Assembly (NCBI GenBank): GCA_049323435.1
Contig: JBMOMX010000035.1
Location: 1 to 64,000, forward strand
Direction: 5' to 3'
Origin: UBA11222 sp049323435
GTDB taxonomy: Bacteria; Pseudomonadota; Alphaproteobacteria; UBA11222
DNA length: 64,000 nucleotides
The position numbers were made by a program, and so were the translations under genes. The notes beneath the pieces are model-generated. The model made no database searches. It saw nothing but the letters and a program-made list of their open reading frames with translations, and was not told the DNA's origin. The stretch's first letter is position 1; each line of letters opens with the position of its first letter. Shown piece after piece: positions 1 to 9,481 of this stretch.

Positions 1-66
1 TCAATAACGCCATGTCAATCACTCCTATATCCCCCAAACCAAAAGCCAGGGGTAAGATCAAAACAT

Positions 67-121
67 GGGTCACTTCTCGGTGGAAATTTGTCCCCCTCCA
101 GGGTCAATTCTCAGTGCAAAT
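67..121. mobile_element. Possible end of an IS21-family element
   Basis: Two 21-bp direct repeats lie at 67-87 and 101-121. They match at 18 of 21 positions and share GGGTCA-n-TTCTC-n-GTG-n-AAAT. Repeated near-terminal boxes of this kind are typical of IS21-family ends, and the wording resembles ends I know from proteobacterial IS21 elements. No istA or istB coding sequence is visible in the window, so this is either a remnant or the right end of an element lying left of base 1. Confidence 0.5.
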
Positions 122-388
122 CAACACGCAAGCCGGACTGTGCGGGCGCATTTCGTGTATCGAAAAATTTTGTTGGTATTTTTGTTGCTATCGCAGCGTC
201 ACGCAGGAGGTTTTGCTTATGCCGCTGATGGATATGAAATGCCGGAACGCAAAGCCGTGGCCGGCGCTTGGCGCAAGGGCGGCTCTGGACGAATTTCTCC
301 ATCTGCGTAAATTAATTTCGAATTAATAAAAGCGTCACCTAACCGTTACGAAGATCCTTAACACTCCCCTAACCGGGTAGTCTGCGGC

Positions 389-404
389 TGCTGACATGTC
401 AGCA
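389..404. promoter_or_regulatory. Perfect 16-bp palindrome, candidate operator
   Basis: TGCTGACATGTCAGCA is a perfect inverted repeat about 110 bp before the chosen start of the giant RTX gene. Two CtrA-like boxes lie just upstream. It is the right size for a dimeric regulator site. The regulator is unknown. Confidence 0.4.
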
Positions 405-512
405 ACGGTTTCTCATCCTGGAAGAACAAACAAAGGAACGGACGGTGAATTCCGGCCGGTTGCTGGTGCGCACTGCTGCGTTGGCGATATTTATCAATTT
501 TGGAGAAAAAAG

Positions 513-3500
513 ATGTCGAATGTCTTTCATAATCTTGCGGCAGGCAATCTGATTCAGAATTGGAGCAATACGGGTTTAATTACCACCGATGACAATTGGA
601 CGGGCGTCGCCAGCATTGAAGGCTATCGCGGTGACGATCTGGTTACCACCACCGGCGTTGACCCCACAACCGTTACCGGTACAAGTGCTGTGCTTGATGT
701 TATCGCCAACCAGACTAACCCGAATACGTTTACAACAGGCGGCGTCGCGGAATTTGACGGGATCGGCAACCCGTCCATCGCCCTGAATGGCTCGGGCACC
801 GCGGACGCGCCCTATCTGGTCGTATATCTCGACGCCACCGGACGCGAAAATGTGCGGGTTCAGTTCAAAGCGCGCGATCTGGACGGATCTGCTGATAATG
901 CGATACAGCCGCTTGCCGTTCAGTACCGCATCGGCGGAAGCGGCGCGTGGAGCAATGTGCCATCAGGTTATCAGGCGGACGTAACGACGGGGGGCTCGGC
1001 AACCCAGGAAACCGCATTTGACGTCACGCTGCCGCCCGCTGCGAACAATCAGGCGCAAGTCGAGGTGCGAATCCTGACCACCAATGCGGTAGGCAATGAC
1101 GAATGGGTCGGTATCGACGATATCGCTATATCCAGCGTGCCGCTTACTGTGACCCCGAACATTTCGATCAGCGACGCCTCGATCACCGAAGGCGACGCAG
1201 GCAGCCAGGTGCTGAATTTTACTGTGACGCGCAGCGATAATAGCGGGGCATTCACAGTGGATTACCTCACGGCCGACGCGACTGCGGCTGCGGGAAGCGA
1301 CTATACCGGGGTGACAGGCGCGCCTAACACCTTGAGCTTCACAGCCGGCGGGGCGCTGACACAGCAGATCTCTATCACCATTAATAATGACAATCTTACC
1401 GAGCTTGACGAGACCTTCTCGGTCAACCTCGTCAATCTGGTGAATATCACCGGCGCGGCTACGATCAGCGACGCGCTGGCGGTGGGAACGATTCTGAATG
1501 ACGACGCCAGCGCCATCAGCGCAGCCCAGATTGCCAGCGGCAACGCCGATCAGGATTCCGTCATTCTGTGGGGTAAGGCCGCAGTAACTGGCAATGCCTC
1601 ATTTCAGGTTGCAACCGATGCGGCATTTACCAATATTGTCGCCAGTCAGGTGGTGAATGTCACGGACATTGATCTGCCGGTAAAGGTGACCATCGATACC
1701 GGTCTTGCCACGAACACCCAGTATTTCTACCGCTTCACCGACAGCAGTTCGACCCGGACCGGAACATTTGCCACGGCGGCCAGCCTGGCGGATGGCAAAA
1801 CCGGGCTGTCCTTTGGCGTATCGGGTGACTGGCGCGGCGAACTGGCGCCCTATCCCTCTGTCAGCAATGCGGATACTGCCGGACTCAAGTTTTTTGTCGA
1901 ACTGGGTGACACGGTATATGCCGACGTCCCTTCTCCGGCGGTGCCCGGCGGCCAGGCCACGACGCTGGACGAATACCGCGCCAAGCATGACGAAGTTTAT
2001 TCCGATCACAAAGGGATGAACACGCTGGGCGATCTGCGCGCATCGACGCCCGTATTTGCAACCATTGACGATCATGAAGTCACCAATGATTTTGCAGGTG
2101 CGGCCTCGGCCACCACGGACGCGCGGTTTGCGCCCGATACCGGGTTGATCAACGAATCCACGCTCTACAAAAATGGCTTGCAGGCCTTTGTTGAATATAA
2201 TCCGATTGCGGATAAAAAATATTCAGGAACTGGCGACGCCACCTTTGATGGCCGCCCGGATCTTTATACAAGCACGAGCTATGGGACCGACGCGCAAATC
2301 TTTGTTGTCGATGCGCGTTCATTCCGGGACCAGGAATTGGATCCAGCCAATTTTGCCAATCCGGTTCCCTTCCTTGCGCAATCATTTGATGCGTCGCGCA
2401 CGATGCTGGGCGCCCCGCAACTGGCGCGCCTGCAAGCCGATCTGCTGGGCGCGCAGACCAATGGCGTGACCTGGAAATTCATCATGATGCCGGAGCCGAT
2501 CCAGAATCTGGGCCTGCTTGCGGCGGAAGACCGTTATGAAGGCTATGCGGCGGAACGCACGCAACTGCTCAAATTCATCGCAGACAATAACATCACCAAT
2601 GTGGTGTTCGTTTCAGCGGACATCCACGGCACCGTGGTCAATAATCTGACCTATCAGGAGACTGTGGGCGGCGCCCAGATTGCGACCGGGGCGTTTGAAA
2701 TCACCACCGGTTCTGTCGCCTATGATGCGCCGTTCGGACAAACTGTTTCCTCAATTGCTGCGGCGCTTGGCCTGATAGATGCGCCAACCAAGGCGTTCTA
2801 TGACTCTCTGCCTGTCGCGCCAGACGCCGATAGCACTGTTAATGACAAGGATGATTTCATTGAAAACCTTGTTAATCAGCAGCTTTCGCCGCTGGGTTAC
2901 GACCCGGTCGGCCTGGACAACAATCTGGCTATCGCCAATGGCCGCATCAATGCCACGCTGAACAGCGGCGACTATCTTGTCTCGCATATATTCGGCTGGA
3001 CCAAATTCGACATCAACCCTGTGACCCAGGCCCTTACCGTCACCACCTATGGCGTTGACCCGTACACCGCCGCGCAACTGGCGGCCGATCCCGCCGCGAT
3101 CATCAACGATACGCCGCAAATCGTGAGCCAGTTTACGGTTCAGCCGCAGGTGCAGGTTGATTATACGGAGATACATCAAATCCAGGGTACCGGTGCGGCA
3201 AGTGCGCTGGTTGGGCAGACCGTCACCATAGAAGCCATTGTTGTCGGTGATTTTCAAAATGGCGATGCGGATGCCAAACGCAACCTTAATGGTTTCTACG
3301 TGCAGGAAGAAGCCGCCGATCAGGATGCTGACGCGGCCACTTCGGAAGGCATCTTCATATTCCAGGGGTCCGGCAATCCAAATCTGCCCAATGTGAATAT
3401 CGGTGATCGCGTTTTGGTCACGGGAACGGTTGGCGAGTTTAGCGGCTCAACGCAACTTACCGCCACCAGTGTCTCGGTGGTGCAGGCCAATGCCGTCGCG

Positions 3501-6500
3501 GATGTCGAAACCATGGCGGTCAGTGTTGATCTCCCCGCAGCCCAGGTCATTCAGCGGCCCGGAACAGTGGCGAATTCCACCACATCGTTCCATGCAAATC
3601 TGGAGGCCTATGAAGGCATGCTGGTCAAGTTCACCGGCACGATGAGCATCAGCGAGCAGTTTGCGCTGGACCAGTTTGTCGAGGTGCGGCTCGCGGCGGG
3701 CGGCAATCCGGTTAATTTCACCCAGGAAAATCAACCCGATAAGGCCGGTTCCCTCGCAAACCTCCAGGCAATCGCGTCCCGCACCATCGTTTATGACGAT
3801 GGCCTGAATGTTCAGAACACACCGATTGGCAATCTTGATGGATTTGGCCCTGTTTACAACACGGCCAACGCCTTGCGCATGGGCGATACGGTTGACGGCC
3901 TGACAGGCGTGCTCGATTTTGCGTTCAACCAGTTCCGGGTGCGCTCCGTAGAAGATGGCGACAATGTTTTCGTGCGCGCCAACCCGCGTCCGGCCACGCC
4001 GGACGATGTCGGCGGAACACTCAAGGTTGGCAGCTTCAATGTCCTGAACTATTTCAAAACCCTGGGCGCCGGAATAACCGCCAGCGGGCTGGAGGCGCGC
4101 GGCGCAACGGACGCAACGGAATTTGCCCGGCAAACGGATAAGCTGGTCAATGTCATTGCGGCGCTGAATGCGGACATATTGGGGCTGAACGAGCTGGAGA
4201 ATAATTTCACGCCGGGTGCGGCGGGCAACGCCCTTGAACATCTCGTCAACGCCCTGAACGCCAAACTCGGCGCCGGCACCTATGACTGGGTCAATCCGGG
4301 TCAACAGCTTGTCGGCGGCGACGCCATCGCCGTGGGCTTTATTTACAAGCCATCAGCGGTATCGGTTTCGCCGGGCACAGTGGTTGCGACGCTGGAAGAT
4401 AGCGATCTGGCGGGCCTTGGCTTGGGCGGATTGCTGGGGCAAAGTACGATCGGCGCACTTTTTAATGGCGTCAACACAAGCCGTGTCCCGCTTGCGGTTT
4501 CCTTTACCGAGAATGCTGGCGGCGGTGAAATCACGATCGTCGCCAATCACCTCAAATCAAAGAGCGGCACTGGCACGGGCGCCGACGCAGACCAGCTTGA
4601 TGGCCAGGGTAACTGGCAAAACCAGCGCGAGCTGGCGGCGGAGGCCATCCGGCAATGGATCGCGACGGATCCGACAGGCTCTGGCGACGCCGATATATTG
4701 CTGCTCGGTGATTTCAACTCCTATCTCAAAGAAGACACGCTTGACGATGTCCTGATCCCGGGGGGTTATGCCAATCTTGCCGAAACGCTGCCGGCCAATA
4801 ATCGCTATTCGTTCATATTTGACGGACAGCGCGGTTCGCTGGACCATATTCTCGCCAATGCGCCCGCTGCCGCCCAGGTGACGGGTGTCACGGAATGGCA
4901 TATCAACGCCGACGAGGCTGATGCGCTTGATTACAATACGGATTTCAATCGTGATCCCGCTATCTTTGATCCCGCTGTGCTGGCCCGGGTGTCCGATCAC
5001 GATCCGCTGCTGATTGGACTCGATCTTGTCGATGCGCCTGTAGTGGCGTTCAAGCTTCAGGTGCTGCATTTCTATGCGGAGACCGGTACGATCGCCAAAG
5101 ACACCGCGCCGATCATGGGCGCGATGATCGACAAGTTTGACGATCTGTATAACGGCAACACGCTCGTCCTTGCGGAGGGCGATACCTGGATACCCGGCCC
5201 CTGGCTTGTCGCCGGCGCCGATCCTTCGCTCAACCCTGTGCCGGGCATTGGCGCAACCGCCCTGGGGCGCCCCGACGTCGCAATCCTGAATGCCTTCGGC
5301 ACGGACGCGTCGGCATTGGGCAATCACGAGTTTGATCTGGGTTCCCCGGTTGTTTCCGGCGCCATCGCGGCTTCAGGCGCGTGGGGTGGCGCACAGTTCC
5401 CGTTCATCACCGCAAATCTGAATTTCGCCGCAGATAGTTCGCTGCGCGGCCTGGCGGACGCCACGCTGGGCGGCACGGCGGCCAATGCCTTCGAGGGCAA
5501 GGAAGCCTCAACCATCAAGGGCAAGATCGCACCGTCCACGGTCGTGACGATGAATGGCGAGAAAGTCGGCATTGTAGGCGCCACCACTTACGATCTGCTG
5601 ATCAGGACTTCACCCAATGGCACTGTGCCGAAGGATGATGGCATTCCGACCACGGATGATCTTCAGGAAGTGGCCGCTTATATTCAGGCGGCGGTGAACA
5701 AGTTAATCACCCAGGGCGTCAACAAGATCATCATGGTCGACCAGCTGGATACGCTGGAGCGTAACCAGGTGCTGGCGCCGATGCTTACTGGCATCGACAT
5801 TATGGTGGCTGGCGGCGGTCATGAGCGGCTGGGCGACGCCACCGATATTGCGGCGCCCTTTAACGGGCATGACGCCAATTTCGCCGGGAATTACCCGATC
5901 GTGACCGCAGGCGCCGATGGCAAGGCGACCCTTATCGTCACTACCGATACGGAATTCACTTATCTGGGCCGTCTTGTCGTCAGTTTTGACGCCAATGGCG
6001 AACTGATTGTCAGCGAGCTTGACCCGGTGATAAACGGCGCCTACGCCTCCAATGAGGCGGTTTTGCAGGGCGTGTACGGAACGGCCGACAGTTCGGAACA
6101 GATTATCGATCAAAGCGTGATCGGTTCGAAAGTTGAGGCCATTGCCGATGCGATAGACGCGATCGTGACGGCAAAAGATGGCAACAAATACGGTTTCAGT
6201 AATGTCTATCTGGAGGGTGATCGCGTGTTCGCCCGCACCCAGGAAACCAATCTGGGCGACATCACCGCCGACGCCAATGCATTCAAGGCGCAGGCGGCGC
6301 TTCCGGACCAGCCGTTCTTGGTGTCACTGAAGAATGGCGGCGGCATCCGCTCCTCCATCGGTTCGGTCGATGCGAATGGCGTCAAGATCGCCAATGCCAT
6401 CCTGCCGGGCGCCGATGGCAACATATCGCAACTCGACGTCGAAAACGCGCTGCGCTTCGACAACAAGCTGATGGTGTTTGACACCAGTGCCGAGGGCCTG

Positions 6501-8231
6501 CTCAGAATACTGAATTTCGGGGCGAATCTGGCGGCGCTTGGCGCGGCGGGATCACAGCAGGGGGGCTTCCCGCAGCTCGGCGGCGTGAAATTTTCCTTCG
6601 ATCCGGACAATGCCGCGGGATCGCGCGTCGTCAATGTCAGCCTGATCAATGATCAGGGTGAACTGATCGCCAAGATTGTGGAAAACGGGGTCATAGTGGC
6701 GGGCGCGCCAGCGGTAATAAGCATTGTTGCCCTGAACTTCACTGCAAATGGCGGCGACGGTTATCCGGTCAAGTCCATGACAGATGCGGGCGGCAATTTC
6801 CTGGCCACCAATTTCCGCTATCTGCTTAATGACGGAACATTATCGGCGGCGGTAAATTTTGATGCGCCGGGCACAAACCGTAGTCTGGTCGATCTCACTG
6901 CCGCAGCCAATGTCCCGGCCAATGCGCTGGGCGAGCAAAAAGCCTTCGAAGACTATCTTGAGCAACGCTTTGGATCGCCGGAGCAAGCCTATGATGTCGC
7001 GGATACGCCCCCCTCGGGCGACTTGCGCATCGAAAATCTCAATCTGCGTTCCGATGCGGTGTTCGACAATCTGGCGCCGGTTATCACGGGCGATCTTACT
7101 ATTGCGCTGGCGGAAGGCGGCTCGGTGGTGATCACTACCGCTGACGTCAACGAGGCCGATCCCGACAATTCCGATTTTGTGCTGAAATACGCCGTGAGCG
7201 CCGCGACAAACGGCAAGGTTCTGCTGAACGGCGTTGAGGCGCTCAGCTTCAGCCAGACCGATCTCCAGGCAGGCAAGGTCAGCTTCCAGCACGATGGATC
7301 GCAAACGGTAAGCGGCAGCTTCAAGCTGGTCCTTACAGACGCTGGCGGGTTGAGCTCCGCCCCCGTAACGGTGCAGGCGGTGGTGACGCCAGAAAACGAC
7401 GCCCCGGTCTTTACGTCTGCGGCGAATTTCAACGTTGCGGAAAATCTTACTGCGATTGCAACGGTCACCGCTCTCGATCCGGAGGATGATGCGTTCGGCT
7501 TCGCCATCAGCGGCGGCGCCGATCAATCGTTCTTCACTATTCACGCGAGCACGGGCGTCCTCAGCTTCCTTGCCGCGCGCGATTTTGAGACGAAGGAAGA
7601 CGCCAATCTCGACAATGTCTATAATGTAATTGTTTCCGCCACCGATCAATTTGGCGGCGTAAGCACGCAGGGCATCAATGTCAGTGTGACAGACACGGCC
7701 GAAGCCGGGAGGACCTTTAGCTTCGGCAATGGCGACGATGTGATAGATGGGACTCCCGGTAACGATGATGTTAGTAGCGGCAACGGCAACGACACGGTCC
7801 GAGGCGGTGATGGCGACGATAAGATAGTCGGCAGTAATGGCAATGACATTTTGTCTGGCGGCCGCGGAAACGATATTCTGGGCGGTGCAAATGGCGATGA
7901 TTCGCTTTATGCCGGCAGTGGCAACAATCAACTTCTCGGCGGGGCCGGCAATGATAATCTTTACGCGGAAACCGGCAATAATGTGCTCACCGGCGGCGCC
8001 GGAAATGACAAGTTCATTTTTGGACCCAATTTCGGCCTGAATGTCATCGCTGATTTTGGCAATACGGATCGCATCGAATTCGATAATATGTTCGCCAATT
8101 TTCTTGCCGTTCAGACCGCGACCCATCAGGTTGGCCTCAACACGGTCATCGCCCTGGATGCAACGCACTCAATTACGTTGAACGGCGTTGCCATTGGCAG
8201 CCTGGACGCGTCTGACTTCCTGTTCACCTGA
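513..8231 (+). CDS. Giant RTX exoprotein: PhoD phosphodiesterase + nuclease + 5'-nucleotidase
   Basis: 2572 aa. Start 513 has GGAG 8 bases upstream; the open frame extends to 396 but the extra residues look non-coding. Approximate domain order: N-terminal beta region (1-210); Calx-beta (212-330, ending ILNDD); PhoD-like alkaline phosphatase/phosphodiesterase (333-880, with DDHEVTND near 519 and SADIHG near 699); OB-like region (881-1000) followed by an endonuclease/exonuclease/phosphatase domain of ExeM type (1170-1504, with GSFNVLN, GDFNSY, SDHDPL); 5'-nucleotidase (1513-2110, with GNHEFD, GGGHE, NGGGIRSS); cadherin-like repeats (2185-2400); RTX calcium-binding nonapeptides (2406-2500). There is no N-terminal signal peptide, which with the RTX tail fits type I secretion, though no exporter genes lie nearby. 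Likely role: extracellular phosphate or nucleotide scavenging. The first metal motif of the 5'-nucleotidase domain looks degenerate (LHFYAETG). Confidence 0.9.
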   Translation: MSNVFHNLAAGNLIQNWSNTGLITTDDNWTGVASIEGYRGDDLVTTTGVDPTTVTGTSAVLDVIANQTNPNTFTTGGVAEFDGIGNPSIALNGSGTADAPYLVVYLDATGRENVRVQFKARDLDGSADNAIQPLAVQYRIGGSGAWSNVPSGYQADVTTGGSATQETAFDVTLPPAANNQAQVEVRILTTNAVGNDEWVGIDDIAISSVPLTVTPNISISDASITEGDAGSQVLNFTVTRSDNSGAFTVDYLTADATAAAGSDYTGVTGAPNTLSFTAGGALTQQISITINNDNLTELDETFSVNLVNLVNITGAATISDALAVGTILNDDASAISAAQIASGNADQDSVILWGKAAVTGNASFQVATDAAFTNIVASQVVNVTDIDLPVKVTIDTGLATNTQYFYRFTDSSSTRTGTFATAASLADGKTGLSFGVSGDWRGELAPYPSVSNADTAGLKFFVELGDTVYADVPSPAVPGGQATTLDEYRAKHDEVYSDHKGMNTLGDLRASTPVFATIDDHEVTNDFAGAASATTDARFAPDTGLINESTLYKNGLQAFVEYNPIADKKYSGTGDATFDGRPDLYTSTSYGTDAQIFVVDARSFRDQELDPANFANPVPFLAQSFDASRTMLGAPQLARLQADLLGAQTNGVTWKFIMMPEPIQNLGLLAAEDRYEGYAAERTQLLKFIADNNITNVVFVSADIHGTVVNNLTYQETVGGAQIATGAFEITTGSVAYDAPFGQTVSSIAAALGLIDAPTKAFYDSLPVAPDADSTVNDKDDFIENLVNQQLSPLGYDPVGLDNNLAIANGRINATLNSGDYLVSHIFGWTKFDINPVTQALTVTTYGVDPYTAAQLAADPAAIINDTPQIVSQFTVQPQVQVDYTEIHQIQGTGAASALVGQTVTIEAIVVGDFQNGDADAKRNLNGFYVQEEAADQDADAATSEGIFIFQGSGNPNLPNVNIGDRVLVTGTVGEFSGSTQLTATSVSVVQANAVADVETMAVSVDLPAAQVIQRPGTVANSTTSFHANLEAYEGMLVKFTGTMSISEQFALDQFVEVRLAAGGNPVNFTQENQPDKAGSLANLQAIASRTIVYDDGLNVQNTPIGNLDGFGPVYNTANALRMGDTVDGLTGVLDFAFNQFRVRSVEDGDNVFVRANPRPATPDDVGGTLKVGSFNVLNYFKTLGAGITASGLEARGATDATEFARQTDKLVNVIAALNADILGLNELENNFTPGAAGNALEHLVNALNAKLGAGTYDWVNPGQQLVGGDAIAVGFIYKPSAVSVSPGTVVATLEDSDLAGLGLGGLLGQSTIGALFNGVNTSRVPLAVSFTENAGGGEITIVANHLKSKSGTGTGADADQLDGQGNWQNQRELAAEAIRQWIATDPTGSGDADILLLGDFNSYLKEDTLDDVLIPGGYANLAETLPANNRYSFIFDGQRGSLDHILANAPAAAQVTGVTEWHINADEADALDYNTDFNRDPAIFDPAVLARVSDHDPLLIGLDLVDAPVVAFKLQVLHFYAETGTIAKDTAPIMGAMIDKFDDLYNGNTLVLAEGDTWIPGPWLVAGADPSLNPVPGIGATALGRPDVAILNAFGTDASALGNHEFDLGSPVVSGAIAASGAWGGAQFPFITANLNFAADSSLRGLADATLGGTAANAFEGKEASTIKGKIAPSTVVTMNGEKVGIVGATTYDLLIRTSPNGTVPKDDGIPTTDDLQEVAAYIQAAVNKLITQGVNKIIMVDQLDTLERNQVLAPMLTGIDIMVAGGGHERLGDATDIAAPFNGHDANFAGNYPIVTAGADGKATLIVTTDTEFTYLGRLVVSFDANGELIVSELDPVINGAYASNEAVLQGVYGTADSSEQIIDQSVIGSKVEAIADAIDAIVTAKDGNKYGFSNVYLEGDRVFARTQETNLGDITADANAFKAQAALPDQPFLVSLKNGGGIRSSIGSVDANGVKIANAILPGADGNISQLDVENALRFDNKLMVFDTSAEGLLRILNFGANLAALGAAGSQQGGFPQLGGVKFSFDPDNAAGSRVVNVSLINDQGELIAKIVENGVIVAGAPAVISIVALNFTANGGDGYPVKSMTDAGGNFLATNFRYLLNDGTLSAAVNFDAPGTNRSLVDLTAAANVPANALGEQKAFEDYLEQRFGSPEQAYDVADTPPSGDLRIENLNLRSDAVFDNLAPVITGDLTIALAEGGSVVITTADVNEADPDNSDFVLKYAVSAATNGKVLLNGVEALSFSQTDLQAGKVSFQHDGSQTVSGSFKLVLTDAGGLSSAPVTVQAVVTPENDAPVFTSAANFNVAENLTAIATVTALDPEDDAFGFAISGGADQSFFTIHASTGVLSFLAARDFETKEDANLDNVYNVIVSATDQFGGVSTQGINVSVTDTAEAGRTFSFGNGDDVIDGTPGNDDVSSGNGNDTVRGGDGDDKIVGSNGNDILSGGRGNDILGGANGDDSLYAGSGNNQLLGGAGNDNLYAETGNNVLTGGAGNDKFIFGPNFGLNVIADFGNTDRIEFDNMFANFLAVQTATHQVGLNTVIALDATHSITLNGVAIGSLDASDFLFT

Positions 8232-8390
8232 TCCTGTTATCCCGGGCTTGTCCCGGGATGACCTGGCGTCCGGGATGCGGCGCATGGAGGCCTTCTACTT
8301 AGGAAGGCTTTCCAGGGGGTTGGCAATTGTGCCGCGATTTCACCTGGTACAGGCCATGCGGGCACTTTGCGGCAGAAGGCAAAATAAACC

Positions 8391-8424
8391 CGCCAGGATT
8401 GAAGCGTCTGGTTCAATCCTGGCG
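8391..8424. repeat. 13-bp perfect inverted repeat
   Basis: Arms 8391-8403 and 8412-8424 are perfectly complementary (CGCCAGGATTGAA) around an 8-base loop. There is no T-run, so a simple intrinsic terminator is not supported. It shares a GATTGAA core with the next hairpin. Confidence 0.7.
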
Positions 8425-8474
8425 GCAATCGATCCGGTTACCCAATGGTGGAAATGGGGAGCAGGTTTGTGTAA

Positions 8475-8530
8475 GAGCAAATTCCATCCTGATTGAAACA
8501 TGTGTTTCAATCAGGATGGAAAAAATGCTC
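8475..8530. repeat. Long palindromic element, 19-bp arms
   Basis: Arms 8482-8500 and 8503-8521 are perfect with a 2-base centre. Outer GAGCA/TGCTC (8475-8479 and 8526-8530) extends the stem across a small internal loop. The GAGCA...TGCTC frame resembles dispersed palindromic elements common in alphaproteobacteria. It sits between convergent genes and could end transcription from both sides. Confidence 0.7.
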
Positions 8531-8537
8531 GGGCGCC

Positions 8538-9221
8538 TCAATGAGTATGGGGGAGTGCGCGCCTGCGGCGCGCTACGGCCATTGCGGCCATTCCGGCGCC
8601 CAAAAGCGAAAAGGTGATGGGCTCAGGGACGGCCGCGAAAATTTCGTCCGTCGTGAGGCTCAGCGTGTAGCCGAAAAACTCCAGTGGGTCACCTGGCACT
8701 GTGTCCTCCAGAGTCAAAACCCATTCACCGATGGCGCTTTCGCCATCGAAAGCGGACAGCGCCTGCACGGGAATAAAGCTTCCTGCTATTATCTCGCTTC
8801 CCCCGACCGGGTCGAAAGCTTCGTCATCAAATGTGATCGAAAGCCGGCCTGCGCCAGGCTCCTGGCCGCCAAAAGTACCTTCCTCAACCAGAAAAATAAT
8901 TGTGCCATTTGGCGAGGTCAGCCGAAACACAATTTCTTCGTTATAGGAAAAACTACCGTCCACGCAAGCTGAACCTGACGGACCTATATTTGTCTCGCCG
9001 CATTTGGAGAATTCGACTGTAATGTTGACGTCGAGAAGTGTGCCGGCGCCTGGCGCGACATCGGCAGCCGTGACGGTTACACTGCGGTTGCCAGAAGTGG
9101 AGTCGAATTCGCCATAAGTCGTGTTGCTATAGGAAGTAAGAATGGCCGCGTGAGCGGGCAGTGCCGCCAGCCCGCAAGCAGACATTATTCCCGTCAGGGC
9201 GGTTTTTGTTAAAAAATTCAT
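8538..9221 (-). CDS. PEP-CTERM sorted exported protein
   Basis: 227 aa from the ATG at 9221, which has GGAG 6 bases upstream; an in-frame ATG at 9233 is less well placed. A signal peptide (MNFLTKTALTG...AHAA) is followed by a beta-rich body resembling proprotein-convertase P-domain-like modules (segments such as NGTIIFLVEEG and GEWVLTLEDTVPGDP). The C-terminus is a PEP-CTERM sorting tag: VPEP, a hydrophobic segment, then RRRR. Such proteins are exported and processed by an exosortase, typically in bacteria making exopolysaccharide. No exosortase is in the window. The gene converges on the RTX gene. Function beyond sorting is unknown. Confidence 0.85.
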   Translation of the reverse strand: MNFLTKTALTGIMSACGLAALPAHAAILTSYSNTTYGEFDSTSGNRSVTVTAADVAPGAGTLLDVNITVEFSKCGETNIGPSGSACVDGSFSYNEEIVFRLTSPNGTIIFLVEEGTFGGQEPGAGRLSITFDDEAFDPVGGSEIIAGSFIPVQALSAFDGESAIGEWVLTLEDTVPGDPLEFFGYTLSLTTDEIFAAVPEPITFSLLGAGMAAMAVARRRRALPHTH

Positions 9222-9481
9222 CGCAATCTCCATAGGTTATATGCAGTTTAATGCATATATATTTTGTGAAAAATTTTACCGGACAGTCTTTTGTCATTAT
9301 CCACGCCGCATATTCAGTTAGAAATACTGGTGAATAATTTCTTAAGGAGATGCTACATCAGGCATTTTACAGAAATATTACTTCATGTTCAGTTGTCACA
9401 AAATCCGCCGAAATTGTGACTGCTGTCACTATTTCTGAACCATTTATGATTGGATTGAAGCGAGTTCTGCCGCCGCCGGTA
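9222..9481. other. AT-rich spacer between two minus-strand genes
   Basis: About 260 bp. It carries the upstream region of the PEP-CTERM gene, including an AT-rich stretch around 9240-9290. No ORF, RNA or clear terminator was recognised. Confidence 0.5.

Larger units (their letters stand above)
1..512. other. Non-coding leader region before the giant RTX gene
   Basis: No convincing gene. Bases 1-130 hold the possible IS21 end. Bases 300-410 are AT-rich and hold TTAA-N7-TTAA (312-326), TTAA-N7-CTAA (358-372), a repeated CCTAACCG (338-345 and 368-375) and a perfect 16-bp palindrome (389-404). Open frames here have no recognisable protein features. Confidence 0.6.
8232..8537. other. Intergenic region with two hairpins
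   Basis: No gene seen. It separates the RTX gene from the convergent PEP-CTERM gene and holds a 13-bp and a 19-bp inverted repeat, annotated separately. Confidence 0.6.

Noticed and set aside
12..326. Open frame of 104 codons at the window start
   Set aside because: It crosses the IS21-like repeats, has no recognisable domain and no good ribosome-binding site.
6840..8168. Long minus-strand frame (442 codons) under the RTX gene
   Set aside because: Shadow of the repetitive RTX/cadherin coding sequence; composition is that of a reversed high-GC gene.
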